This document shows positions 1 through 8,097 of a DNA stretch of 14,863 nucleotides, piece by piece (the stretch's first letter is position 1; each line of letters begins with the position of its first letter). The stretch comes from VBAT01 sp036520835 (lineage in GTDB: Bacteria; Bacteroidota; Bacteroidia; Chitinophagales; Chitinophagaceae). The stretch is taken from assembly GCA_036520835.1 (NCBI GenBank), contig DATDIX010000263.1, positions 1 to 14,863 of the forward strand. Direction: 5' to 3'. A program made the position numbers and the translations under genes. The notes below the pieces were generated by a model. It did not search any database, had not been told where the DNA came from, and saw only the letters and a program-made list of their open reading frames with translations.

Positions 1-133
1 TTTTCTTTTTCTCCACCAATTCATTAGGCCCGTATTCGGTGAGTCTTTGTGCCGCTGTCTCCCCGGCCAGGCCATGCATGGAAGAACCGGTCAGCTCCAT
101 TACTTTTTCAGTATCCAGGCTATAATAATTCAT
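1..133 (-). CDS. Cation-transporting P-type ATPase, N-terminal fragment (cut by window edge)
   Basis: The minus strand from 133 opens an ATG frame of 44 codons that runs off the left edge without a stop. The peptide starts MNYYSLDTEKVMELTGSS and contains GLAGETAAQRLTEYGPNEL (residues 21-39) followed by EKKK. That is the classic N-terminal cytoplasmic domain of P2-type cation ATPases (Cation_ATPase_N), where a G-L-x-x-x-x-A-x-x-R-L-x-x-Y-G-x-N-E-L pattern precedes the first membrane helices. The full protein would be expected near 850-900 residues, in the inner membrane, pumping Ca2+, Mg2+, Na+/K+ or Mn2+ with ATP; the ion cannot be told from this part. It lies 117 bp downstream of the CHAD gene on the same strand, so it may be the next gene of the same operon or have its own promoter. 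No Shine-Dalgarno is visible before the ATG. Confidence 0.8.
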   Translation of the reverse strand, partial: MNYYSLDTEKVMELTGSSMHGLAGETAAQRLTEYGPNELVEKKK

Positions 134-250
134 AGTTCAAAGTATGACCCCGCTTAGAACAGTTGATGCTATTATAATATTAACGCAACAAAAGAAGCGG
201 GCCAGGATTTTTTTAATGACCAGGGAATATGGCCTGTACCATCGAAAAAA

Positions 251-1072
251 TCATTTCATGCTGTACTGTATCGCCGGTATTTCATTCAGCGCTTCCTTTT
301 TCAGCTTTCGTTTTTCTGCCAGCCATTTCCGGCGCAGAGCCTGTAAATGTTCTCTTTCTCCGGGCCCGGATTTTTTTATGTCAGCAGGCGGGAGGAATGC
401 CAGGGCAATACAGGCATCATTAAACAATCCAAGTGTATGTGACAGGTTCTCCGCTTTCTTTAGTTCACTCTCATCCCACCATGAAAAGGGAACGGGTATT
501 TTAAGATCATCCCTGAGTATCCTGGTAACATAAATGATGTCTTTAAGACTCTTCCTTATGCTATGCAGTTCTTTCTCTTTATAATCTCCTTTTGAAACTA
601 CTTCACTAATGACAGTAAGCTTTTGCTGAAAGAAGTTTTTTAGTAATACATCTTCTGCATTAACAGGTAATTGTTGAATGAGCTTGTCTTCCGTTTCTTT
701 AAACTCTTTTTTAGCAGGAAAATCATCTCTTTTGTTTGCCAGCTCTTTTATTTCTTTTTGCAGAACATATATTTTATTCCGGGACCTGCCATTCCCGGCC
801 TTATTATATTGCCTGATCCGCTCCAGGTATAATTGCCGGTCACGGATCTTCCCGGCCAATGAGTATAATTTTTTGAATTTGGTGGGGAATTTGAGCTGGC
901 CGGGTTCTTTGGCTGCAGGCCTCATCAGCCGCAGAAATGCCCTGAGCTTTTTTACATCAACACGGAAAAGATGAATGGCCTCTTCATTGAAGTCTCTTTT
1001 CATTCGTTCCGCATTTTTGTTCAGCCTTTTAAAGTAATAATGGACGATATGCCTTAATTCACGATTTTCCAC
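251..1072 (-). CDS. CHAD domain-containing protein
   Basis: A 273-residue soluble, very charged and mostly helical protein. CHAD domains are helical bundles with conserved His, Arg and Lys residues that bind inorganic polyphosphate. Two matching half-motifs are visible: H34-L-F-R37 followed by KKLR (41-44) near the N-terminus, and LHSIRKSLKDIIY near residues 167-179. IRDRQLYLERI, near residue 76, fits the conserved segment between them. No signal peptide or membrane segment is seen, so it should be cytoplasmic. The start is the GTG at 1072, 15 bp after pfkB. An ATG at 1080 is out of frame and gives only eight codons (MFRWKIVN), while the next in-frame ATG (M24) would cut into the domain. Being downstream of pfkB and upstream of a P-type ATPase suggests a role in polyphosphate or energy stress. 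Family call is firm; the exact role is unknown. Confidence 0.8.
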   Translation of the reverse strand: MENRELRHIVHYYFKRLNKNAERMKRDFNEEAIHLFRVDVKKLRAFLRLMRPAAKEPGQLKFPTKFKKLYSLAGKIRDRQLYLERIRQYNKAGNGRSRNKIYVLQKEIKELANKRDDFPAKKEFKETEDKLIQQLPVNAEDVLLKNFFQQKLTVISEVVSKGDYKEKELHSIRKSLKDIIYVTRILRDDLKIPVPFSWWDESELKKAENLSHTLGLFNDACIALAFLPPADIKKSGPGEREHLQALRRKWLAEKRKLKKEALNEIPAIQYSMK

Positions 1073-1087
1073 CGAAACATTGTACTA

Positions 1088-2029
1088 TCAGGGATTCATT
1101 TTTTCAATAGTGATGGCTTTATACAATTTTTCAACGTCCTGCAGCCTGCAAAGTTCTGTCCCGGCATTCATGGTAGCGGCCGTACCACAAGCTACACCAT
1201 ATTGAACCGATTCCTCCAGGCTCATGTCTTTTGATAATTTCAGTACGATCCCCGCTACCATACTATCCCCGGCGCCTACAGTACTCTTTCTTTTGACAGG
1301 AGGGGGTGAAAATTTTATTAGTTTTTCTTTTGTCACCAGCAGGGCCCCCGCATCTCCCATTGAAACAACCACCACTTCACAGTTCCCTTTTTCAATGACC
1401 TGCTTTGCAGCAAGCGCTGCTTCCCCGGGTGCTAAATAAGTTTTGCCAACCAATGAACCCAACTCACCAAGATTTGGCTTCAATAAATACACCCCTTCAC
1501 CGGCAGCATATTTTAATGCGTCTCCTGAAGTGTCAACAATAAATTTAATATTTCTCTTTTTTGCTGTTGCACCTATACGGGCAAAAATATCCACAGGAAC
1601 CCCGGGTGGCAGACTGCCACTGGCTACGATAAATCCAACATTCTTTATTTCTTCAACTGTTCCCAGCAGTTGTTTCCACTCTGTTTCTTTTAATTCAGTT
1701 CCCGGCATCCCGAAGCGGTATTGCCGGTTAGTTGATTCTTCCAGCACAATAATATTTTCACGGCTCTCACTTTCTGTTTCTATAATAATTGAAGGAACAG
1801 CTTCGTCAGCCATCAATTTATTAAAGTATTTTCCTGTGTATCCGCCTGCGGGGTAAATAGCGGTTGCTTCGCCACCTAATTTTTTAATGGCCCTTGCAAC
1901 GTTGATGCCGCCGCCGCCCGGTTCCAATTTTGGCGCTGCGCATTTCAATTTCTTTTCCGGTACCAGTGCAGGAACAGAAGTGCTTTTATCTATGCAGGGG
2001 CTAAATGTAATGGTAATGATCTGCGACAT
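1088..2029 (-). CDS. pfkB: 6-phosphofructokinase, PfkB type (PfkB/ribokinase superfamily)
   Basis: A 313-residue cytoplasmic sugar kinase. By similarity it phosphorylates fructose-6-phosphate to fructose-1,6-bisphosphate with ATP. It follows E. coli PfkB (309 aa) along its whole length: an N-terminal TITFSPCIDKS segment, EPGGGGINVARAIKKLGG (36-53) and IYPAGGYTGKYF (58-69). Further along are GSLPPGV (138-144), KPN (184-186), PPPVKRKSTVGAGDSMVAG (242-260) with catalytic base Asp255, and GTAATMNAGTELC near the C-terminus. The GGGGINVARAI and STVGAGDSMV stretches are those of PfkB proper rather than of FruK or LacC, so a 1-phosphofructokinase or tagatose-6-phosphate kinase is less likely, though these relatives overlap in specificity. 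It starts 36 bp after the SDR gene and ends 15 bp before the CHAD gene. Co-transcription with ppsA places a glycolytic and a gluconeogenic enzyme in one operon. Confidence 0.9.
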   Translation of the reverse strand: MSQIITITFSPCIDKSTSVPALVPEKKLKCAAPKLEPGGGGINVARAIKKLGGEATAIYPAGGYTGKYFNKLMADEAVPSIIIETESESRENIIVLEESTNRQYRFGMPGTELKETEWKQLLGTVEEIKNVGFIVASGSLPPGVPVDIFARIGATAKKRNIKFIVDTSGDALKYAAGEGVYLLKPNLGELGSLVGKTYLAPGEAALAAKQVIEKGNCEVVVVSMGDAGALLVTKEKLIKFSPPPVKRKSTVGAGDSMVAGIVLKLSKDMSLEESVQYGVACGTAATMNAGTELCRLQDVEKLYKAITIEKMNP

Positions 2030-2065
2030 AAAATTTATTCATACCCCGCATTTTTATTTTCAATT

Positions 2066-2818
2066 TTATCTTGCTACAGCGCCCCCATCAATGGTTATAT
2101 CTGCGCCTGTCATGAAGGAGGATTCATCAGAAGCGAGGTATAATGCCCCCCAGGCAATTTCCATTGCATCAGCTATCCGACCCTGCGGAGACATATTTTT
2201 TATTGTTTCTTTCATTTCAGGTTGTTCAAGGATGTTATCTGTCATGGGTGTCAGCACAGCACCGGGACAGATAGCATTCACCCGGATCTTATCTTTTGCC
2301 AATGTCACTGCAAGGTCTTTGGTCAAAAGCAGTAAACCACCTTTTGATGATGAGTAAGCTACACCATTTCCACCGACCAAACCGGCAATGGATGCAATAT
2401 TTACAATTGAACCACCACCTGCTTTTCTCATGTGCGGGACACAGGCCCGGCAACCCAGGAAAGGACCCGTGAGATTGATCGCAATGGTCTTATCCCATTG
2501 CGCATTTGTAGTTTCCTCACAACTCATGAATCCGGGAAATATGCCAGCATTATTTACCAGGATATCAATGCGCCCATATAATGACAAAGTTTTGTCCACT
2601 ACTTTGTTCCAATCGCTTTCGCTGGTCACGTCATGCATGATATGATCAATTGACAGACCGTTTGCTTTCTCTTTTTGTACCCAGGCTTTCAATTTTTCTT
2701 CCTGCATATCGGTAGCTACTACTTTAGCTCCTTCCTGTGCAAACAACCTGGCTTCTGCAGCGCCCATGCCACCGGCTGCCCCGGTAATGATCGCAACTTT
2801 ATCTTTTAATCTTGCCAT
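2066..2818 (-). CDS. Short-chain dehydrogenase/reductase (classical SDR), substrate unknown
   Basis: A 250-residue classical SDR with every expected element in place. These are TGAAGGMG (12-19) for the dinucleotide-binding glycine motif, Asp37 at the end of the second strand (which favours NAD(H) over NADP(H)), and NNAG (89-92). The catalytic tetrad is Asn115, Ser143, Tyr155 and Lys159 (YSSSK), followed by CPGAVLTPM (184-192) and the C-terminal TGADITIDGG. No signal peptide, so cytoplasmic. It starts 10 bp after ppsA and is 36 bp from pfkB, so it is very probably co-transcribed with both. Sequence alone does not fix the substrate: a polyol, sugar, alcohol or hydroxysteroid-like compound would all fit. 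A sugar (for example galactose) dehydrogenase role is possible given the neighbouring galactonate genes, but they lie in the opposite transcription unit and I have no specific evidence for it. Confidence 0.88.
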   Translation of the reverse strand: MARLKDKVAIITGAAGGMGAAEARLFAQEGAKVVATDMQEEKLKAWVQKEKANGLSIDHIMHDVTSESDWNKVVDKTLSLYGRIDILVNNAGIFPGFMSCEETTNAQWDKTIAINLTGPFLGCRACVPHMRKAGGGSIVNIASIAGLVGGNGVAYSSSKGGLLLLTKDLAVTLAKDKIRVNAICPGAVLTPMTDNILEQPEMKETIKNMSPQGRIADAMEIAWGALYLASDESSFMTGADITIDGGAVAR

Positions 2819-2828
2819 AGTATTTGGT

Positions 2829-5225
2829 TTACCCGGTTTTTAATGTTGTACTTAACTCAGCCTTGCAGATATTTTCAATTCCTTTTAGTATCGCATCAGG
2901 GCTGAAAGAAATACTGTTAATTCCCTGTTCTACCAGGAAGGCTGCGAATTCAGGAAAATCACTCGGCGCCTGCCCGCATAACCCGATCTTTACACCCGCT
3001 TCTTTTGCTTTATGGATCACCATCGAGATCATTTGTTTGGCGTTTTTGTTCTGTTCACTGAATAAATTGCTGATAATGGCTGAATCCCGGTCGATACCAA
3101 GTGTGAGTTGGGTAAGATCATTGGAACCGATGGAAAAACCATCAAAGACCTTTGCAAATTCTTCTGCATCCAGCACATTACTGGGTATCTCCGCCATTAC
3201 ATATATCTCCAGTGTTTTATCTTTATTGCGGTCAAGACCATTATCACTCATTACTTTAATTACTTTCCTGCCTTCTTCCACAGTGCGGCAAAACGGGATC
3301 ATCACTTTTACATTTGTCAAGCCCATTTCCCCGCGAACTTTTTTAACTGCTTCACATTCCAGCCGGAAGCCATCTTTATACAGCTCGTTATAATACCGGG
3401 AAGCGCCACGAAATCCCAGCATAGGATTTTCTTCTTTGGGCTCAAAATCTTTTCCGCCGATAAGATTGGCGTATTCATTGGTTTTAAAATCACTCATCCT
3501 GACGATGACGTCTTTCGGATAAAATGCAGCAGCGATCGTGGCAATGCCCTGCGCCAGCTTATCAATAAAGTAATTAAGCTTGTCAGGATAGTGATGTGTC
3601 AATTCTTCGATCCTTTGTTTAACCGTTACATCTTTCAGCTCATCAAATTTGACAAGAGCCATCGGGTGCACCTGTATAAAATGGGTAATGATAAATTCGA
3701 TCCGCATCAGGCCCACACCGTCATTGGGATAAAATGAAAGACGGAATGCCTGGTCGGGGTCGCCAACGATCATCATCACTTCGGTATCTGCCGGTTTTTT
3801 TGTATGGGTAAAATCCAGGTCCACCTCCTTTATTTTCAGTTTCCCTTTATAAACATAGCCTGTCTTGCCTTCACAGCAGGATACTGTTATCATTTCACCG
3901 TCATTGATTTTTTGGGTGGCATTATTGCATCCCACGATAGCAGGCACCCCCAGTTCTCTTGCTACTATTGATGCGTGACTTGTTCTGCCTCCTTTATTGG
4001 TAACGATCGCTGCAGAGTTTTTTAACACGGGGTCCCAGTCAGGGCTTGTCATATCAGTTACTACGATCTCCCCCTTGTTCAGTTTTGATGCTTCCATCGG
4101 CGATTGAAGTATCCTGGCAATACCGGAAACAACTTTCGAGCCTACAGCATTTCCTTCTGCAAGCAATTCACCTTTTTCCAGGAGTTTATATTCTTTAATT
4201 TGAAAGGGATTCTTTTGCGAATGGACCGTCTCGGGCCTGGCCTGCACGATGAAAATTTCACCGCTGATCCCGTCTTTGGCCCATTCAATATCCATGGGTT
4301 TCTTATAATGCTCTTCAATGATCAAAGCCCATTCAGCCAGTTGTTTCACCTCCTCATCATTCAGTACAAATTGTTCTCTTTTTTCAACCGGAGTTTCAAT
4401 ATTGATAACAGGAGATGAATTATTTTTAGCGGCTGCATAGATCATCGTTTTTGCTTTCTCCCCGAGTTTCTTCTGGATAAGTGCATTCTTTCCCTTTCTT
4501 AATGTGGGTTTGAAAATAAAAAATTCATCCGGTGTCACGGTCCCCTGTACAATATTCTCACCAAGCCCCCACACGCCGCTCAAGTGAATGATATCACGAA
4601 ACCCTGATTCAGGTTCGAGAGTAAAGCCAACCCCTGCACAAGCAAGGTCCGACCGAACCATTTTTTGAACGCCAACAGACAGCAATACCTGTTCATGCCT
4701 GAAACCATTGTCCTCACGGTATTTAATGGCCCTGTCTGTGTATAAAGAAGCAAAACAATCCAGTACCGCTTTCAGTAATTCATTTTCGCCTTTGATATTG
4801 AGGTAGGATTCATGCTGCCCGGCAAAGCTTGCCTGGGGAAGATCTTCTGCCGTAGCGCTGCTGCGAACGGCTACTTCAGAATAATTGCCATTGCATAATT
4901 CTTTGTAGGATTCAATAATTGCTTTAACCAGTTCGCCGGGAAGACTGGCCTGGAGGAATAATTCTCTTGCTTTTTTCCCGGTCTCTTTAAGGTTGGAGTA
5001 ATCTTTCCTGTCAAGGTTCTGCATTAAAAGGGCCAGCGGTTGTTTCAGTTTATTCTGATCAAGGAAATCGTTAAAAGCCCGGGCAGTAGTTGCAAAACCG
5101 TCGGGTACTTTAATACCTTTTACAGAAAGCCGCGAAAACATTTCTCCAAGGGACGAGTTTTTGCCACCCACCATGCTTATATCAGCAATGCTGATATCGT
5201 TGAATTTTTTTATTAAAACACTCAT
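2829..5225 (-). CDS. ppsA: Phosphoenolpyruvate synthase (pyruvate, water dikinase)
   Basis: A 798-residue cytoplasmic enzyme converting pyruvate, ATP and water to PEP, AMP and phosphate, the gluconeogenic entry from pyruvate. Length and order match E. coli PpsA (792 aa). The N-terminal ATP-binding PPDK domain has VGGKNSSLGEM (19-29), VPDGFATTA (40-48), AVRSSATAEDLP (119-130) and DIEWAKDG (312-319). The swivelling phosphohistidine domain has GGRTSHASIVARELG (412-426) with phosphorylated His417. The C-terminal PEP-utilising barrel has GVGLMRIEF (503-511), ENPMLGFRGASRY (599-611), the SIGSNDLTQ segment (698-706) and GLCGQAPSD (748-756) with catalytic Cys750. The start at 5225 gives the expected N-terminus; no Shine-Dalgarno precedes it. 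It heads the minus-strand operon, and its promoter lies in the divergent gap shared with the GH2 gene, where a Crp/Fnr-like palindrome sits about 76 bp upstream of the start. Confidence 0.96.
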   Translation of the reverse strand: MSVLIKKFNDISIADISMVGGKNSSLGEMFSRLSVKGIKVPDGFATTARAFNDFLDQNKLKQPLALLMQNLDRKDYSNLKETGKKARELFLQASLPGELVKAIIESYKELCNGNYSEVAVRSSATAEDLPQASFAGQHESYLNIKGENELLKAVLDCFASLYTDRAIKYREDNGFRHEQVLLSVGVQKMVRSDLACAGVGFTLEPESGFRDIIHLSGVWGLGENIVQGTVTPDEFFIFKPTLRKGKNALIQKKLGEKAKTMIYAAAKNNSSPVINIETPVEKREQFVLNDEEVKQLAEWALIIEEHYKKPMDIEWAKDGISGEIFIVQARPETVHSQKNPFQIKEYKLLEKGELLAEGNAVGSKVVSGIARILQSPMEASKLNKGEIVVTDMTSPDWDPVLKNSAAIVTNKGGRTSHASIVARELGVPAIVGCNNATQKINDGEMITVSCCEGKTGYVYKGKLKIKEVDLDFTHTKKPADTEVMMIVGDPDQAFRLSFYPNDGVGLMRIEFIITHFIQVHPMALVKFDELKDVTVKQRIEELTHHYPDKLNYFIDKLAQGIATIAAAFYPKDVIVRMSDFKTNEYANLIGGKDFEPKEENPMLGFRGASRYYNELYKDGFRLECEAVKKVRGEMGLTNVKVMIPFCRTVEEGRKVIKVMSDNGLDRNKDKTLEIYVMAEIPSNVLDAEEFAKVFDGFSIGSNDLTQLTLGIDRDSAIISNLFSEQNKNAKQMISMVIHKAKEAGVKIGLCGQAPSDFPEFAAFLVEQGINSISFSPDAILKGIENICKAELSTTLKTG

Positions 5226-5293
5226 TTGGCAATCATTTATAGCAAATGTTGGTTATATGGCAGGTATATCCAATGACCGCCGTCAAATGCAGG

Positions 5294-5309
5294 TGTGATT
5301 GACATCAGC
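5294..5309. promoter_or_regulatory. Possible Crp/Fnr-family operator upstream of ppsA
   Basis: The sequence TGTGATTGACATCAGC contains TGAT-N4-ATCA (5296-5307), a perfect 4+4 inverted repeat matching the core of an Fnr box. It also has a full TGTGA Crp half-site followed six bases later by TCA. The centre is about 76 bp upstream of the ppsA start, a distance that would suit an activator if the transcript has a leader of roughly 30 bp. The outer bases of a full consensus are not conserved, so this may be chance. Confidence 0.3.
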
Positions 5310-5321
5310 GAAAACTGTTCC

Positions 5322-5344
5322 CGAAGGAAGGGCCTTCGTTTTTT
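5322..5344 (+). terminator. Terminator-like hairpin with T-run and no gene upstream
   Basis: CGAAGG (5322-5327), a loop AAGGG, CCTTCG (5333-5338) and then six T (5339-5344) form a 6-bp perfect stem with a U-tract in the plus-strand transcript. No plus-strand gene lies upstream, since ppsA reads away from it. It could stop stray or antisense transcription, attenuate a long leader of the GH2 operon, or be left over from a lost gene. Confidence 0.35.
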
Positions 5345-5577
5345 ACTGTGTTTCCTGCTTTTTAGTGCACTCGATGAACCAGGAAAAATGTAATTATTTT
5401 TATTATTGTTTCTTTACCGGTGCAATCACCCGCTACGGCGTGCTGCTTTCGGCGAACACCTGCAAGGGCGGAGCGTTCAGGGCCGCCGGTTTGATGGAGG
5501 ATGGAATAGGGTGTGGAATCAACCTGTCTGCAAAAGAGTAAATAATTTTTCAATAACTTGTTTCAACAAATTTAGTT

Positions 5578-8097
5578 ATGCAATCCTGTCGGTCTTGCCT
5601 GCTTATCGCCCCGGTCTTTTTTGCTTTTTCTGTTTGTTACGGGCAAACATCTCCCCGGAAAAAGATAAATATTGATGATAACTGGAAGTTCTCTCAAACG
5701 GATACTGCCGGGGGAGACAAAGCTTCTTTTAATGACAGCAAATGGAGAACGCTGAACCTGCCACATGACTGGAGTATTGAAAATGCATTTACGCAAACTG
5801 CCCCAACGGGTGGCGGTGGTGGTTATTTGCCAACCGGTGTCGGTTGGTACCGCAAACATTTCGTCCTTCCAAAATCTGTGGTAGCCAAAAACATCTGGGT
5901 GGAGTTTGACGGGGTGTATCAGAACAGTGATGTATGGATAAACGGGCATCACCTCGGGCATTACCCGAGCGGGTACATGAGTTTCTATTATGACCTCACT
6001 CCATATATAAAAAAAGGAGAGAACATTATTGCAGTTCGGGTTGATAATTCTTTGCAACCAAATACAAGATGGTATTCAGGTTCCGGAATTTATCGTCATG
6101 TGTGGCTGAGTATTGCCGATCCTTTGCATGTGGCTCAATGGGGAACTTATATCACAACACCGCAGGCTGATTCAGCTTCTGCTATAGTTGTTATCAAAAC
6201 AAAAATTGCTAATAACGGTGCCACTCAGCGTGATGGGGTTCTCCGTTCAATCATTGTTGATGCAAAAGGAAATGAAGTAGCAAGAAATGAATCTTCTTTT
6301 TTAGTTCGTTCCAAAGAGAATGCTGAGATAGAACAAAAGATCACTGTGGCAACTCCTGCACTTTGGTCACTGGAAACACCAAACATGTACAGTTTGCAAT
6401 CGATAATTGTTGGTAAAGGAAAAACAATAGTTGATGAAACTTTTTCTCCGTTTGGAATAAGAAATATTCATTACGATGCCCAAAAAGGCTTTTTACTGAA
6501 TGGAAAACGGGTTAAGATGAATGGTGTTTGTTTGCACCATGATGCAGGAAGTGTTGGCGCTGCAGTACCTGAAGCCATGTGGGTGCGCCGTTTGCAAATA
6601 TTAAAAGAAATGGGATGTAATGCTATCCGCACTTCGCACAATCCTGTTGCTCCCGAATTTTTAGATCTGTGCGACGAAATGGGATTTTTAGTGCAGGATG
6701 AGATCTTTGATGTATGGAAAGGAGGCAAGGTAAAATATGATTACTCCAATTATTTTAACCAATGGTCACAACACGACCTGGTGAATTTTATCTATCGTGA
6801 CCGCAATCATCCTTCCGTGGTAATGTGGAGTGCGGGAAATGAAATTGGTGAGCAAAGTGTGGAGGGGGGACATGAAGTGCTCCGGCCATTGATCGAAACC
6901 TTTCACCGGGAAGATCCAACACGTCCTGTTACCACAGGTAATGATCATATTGCGGCTGATGGAAGATCGGCCAAACTTGTTTTTTTGAATATGCTTGATA
7001 TTGTCGGGTATAACTATGTTGACCGCTGGCATGAAAGGAGAGAGGGTTTTTACACCGCGGATAAAATAGCACACCCGGAATGGAAGATGGTGGGTACAGA
7101 GAGTGTTTCAATACCCGGTGTCCGTGGCAACTATTATGGAGGAGGAGGTTTTGGTCCTGTTGATTCATCTGTCATAAGGCCGGCCAATATGCAAAGTGTC
7201 ATTCGTGCAGAACAACTCTGGAAATATGTTTCAGGTCATGATTATGTGATCGGCGATTTTATGTGGACCGGGATCGACTATCTCGGCGAAGCAAGATGGC
7301 CGAATAAGAATGCCAGTTCCGGTGTGATCGATCTTTGCGGTTTTCCTAAAGATGGATATTACTTTTATCAAAGCCAGTGGACAACAAAACCGATGATCCA
7401 TCTTTTCCCTCACTGGAACTGGTCGCAGACCCCTGCGGGGAAGGGCAAAGAAGGAAAGGTAATTTCTGTGATGGCTTATACCAATTGTGATACGGTTGAA
7501 CTTTTTCTGAACGGGAGATCATTCGGTGCAAAAGCTGTACAATTTCCGAGGCCTGGAAATTCGGGTGCATGGAACCGCTATGATGTTCCGCCGGTAGGTA
7601 TTACTACCGGTGATCTGCATCTTAACTGGGATGTGCCTTATGAGCCGGGAATAGTAAAGGCCGTTGGCAGAAAAGGAGGCAAAGTGGTAGCGGAAAAAGA
7701 AATAAAAACAACCGGGGCGCCTGCTGCTATCCGTTTATCTGTTGACAGGAATATGATCAATGCAGTGCCGGGTGATGTGGCACATATCAAAGTAGAGGTA
7801 ACCGATGAAAATGGTTACGCAGTACCTGACGCAAGTAATCTTATACAATTAACTATAGAAGGGGCAGGTAAGCTTATTGGTTTTGATAATGGTAACCCAA
7901 GAGATTCTGCTTCTATGAAAAGCAGCCAGCGCCGATTATTTAATGGATTGGCTCTCGCAGTTATTCAGCCGGATGGCAAACCGGGCAGTATTCGTGTAAA
8001 AGCAATTTCCCCGGGTATTAAAGAAGCATCGGTGGAAATCATTACGCAAAAAACAACTACGCCGCTTACAACCGTTGAAGCCCTTAAAAAGAAATAA
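5578..8097 (+). CDS. Exported glycoside hydrolase family 2 enzyme, beta-galactosidase-like
   Basis: An 839-residue secreted hydrolase. A hydrophobic N-terminus (about residues 7-20) ends in CYGQ, giving a signal peptide with likely cleavage before Gln23 and a periplasmic or surface location. The GH2 sugar-binding domain spans about 28-180 (FDGVYQNSDVWING at 110-123), an Ig-like domain about 185-300, and the catalytic barrel about 300-610. The barrel has the RTSHNP signature (351-356), WSAGNE with proton donor Glu422, and VGTES with probable nucleophile Glu508. A DUF4982-like Ig domain (about 620-695) and a C-terminal Ig-like domain (about 715-825) follow. This layout is common in Bacteroidota GH2 enzymes annotated as beta-galactosidases; beta-glucuronidase or other GH2 activities remain possible. 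Its TAA overlaps the next gene's ATG by one base, coupling it tightly to the galactonate genes and favouring a galactoside or galactonate-glycoside substrate. Confidence 0.92.
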   Translation: MQSCRSCLLIAPVFFAFSVCYGQTSPRKKINIDDNWKFSQTDTAGGDKASFNDSKWRTLNLPHDWSIENAFTQTAPTGGGGGYLPTGVGWYRKHFVLPKSVVAKNIWVEFDGVYQNSDVWINGHHLGHYPSGYMSFYYDLTPYIKKGENIIAVRVDNSLQPNTRWYSGSGIYRHVWLSIADPLHVAQWGTYITTPQADSASAIVVIKTKIANNGATQRDGVLRSIIVDAKGNEVARNESSFLVRSKENAEIEQKITVATPALWSLETPNMYSLQSIIVGKGKTIVDETFSPFGIRNIHYDAQKGFLLNGKRVKMNGVCLHHDAGSVGAAVPEAMWVRRLQILKEMGCNAIRTSHNPVAPEFLDLCDEMGFLVQDEIFDVWKGGKVKYDYSNYFNQWSQHDLVNFIYRDRNHPSVVMWSAGNEIGEQSVEGGHEVLRPLIETFHREDPTRPVTTGNDHIAADGRSAKLVFLNMLDIVGYNYVDRWHERREGFYTADKIAHPEWKMVGTESVSIPGVRGNYYGGGGFGPVDSSVIRPANMQSVIRAEQLWKYVSGHDYVIGDFMWTGIDYLGEARWPNKNASSGVIDLCGFPKDGYYFYQSQWTTKPMIHLFPHWNWSQTPAGKGKEGKVISVMAYTNCDTVELFLNGRSFGAKAVQFPRPGNSGAWNRYDVPPVGITTGDLHLNWDVPYEPGIVKAVGRKGGKVVAEKEIKTTGAPAAIRLSVDRNMINAVPGDVAHIKVEVTDENGYAVPDASNLIQLTIEGAGKLIGFDNGNPRDSASMKSSQRRLFNGLALAVIQPDGKPGSIRVKAISPGIKEASVEIITQKTTTPLTTVEALKKK

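Larger units (their letters stand above)
5226..5577. other. Divergent intergenic region between ppsA and the GH2 gene
   Basis: This 352-bp gap must carry the promoters for both divergent transcription units. I see no convincing gene in it. The part next to ppsA (5226-5310) holds a TGAT/ATCA palindrome, a TTTG on the minus strand at 5288-5285 and a weak TATACCTG at 5268-5261. The last two loosely recall the Bacteroidota -33/-7 elements, but the spacing (16 bp) is short and the -7 match is poor. A terminator-like hairpin lies at 5322-5344. The part from about 5420 to 5510 is visibly more GC-rich than its surroundings and can be read as short open frames on both strands, none with recognisable protein motifs. 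The final 40 bp before the GH2 start are A/T-rich without a Shine-Dalgarno. Confidence 0.6.

Noticed and set aside
144..533. Plus-strand open frame of 129 codons at the left end.
   Set aside because: It overlaps the end of the CHAD gene on the other strand, has low-complexity Ser/Phe-rich composition and no family motif.
2824..3737. Long plus-strand open frames (189 and 209 codons) opposite ppsA.
   Set aside because: They are antisense to a highly conserved, fully matched PEP synthase gene and show no protein motifs.
5179..5197. Perfect 8-bp inverted repeat ATATCAGC-AAT-GCTGATAT that looks like an operator.
   Set aside because: It lies inside the ppsA coding region at about codons 10-16 and is explained by the encoded DISIADIS repeat, so it is most likely a coding coincidence.
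5299..5553. Short open frames on both strands in the divergent gap (80, 63 and 89 codons).
   Set aside because: They overlap each other, contain no recognisable motif and have no start context; Cys- and Arg-rich composition suggests non-coding DNA. A decayed remnant cannot be ruled out.
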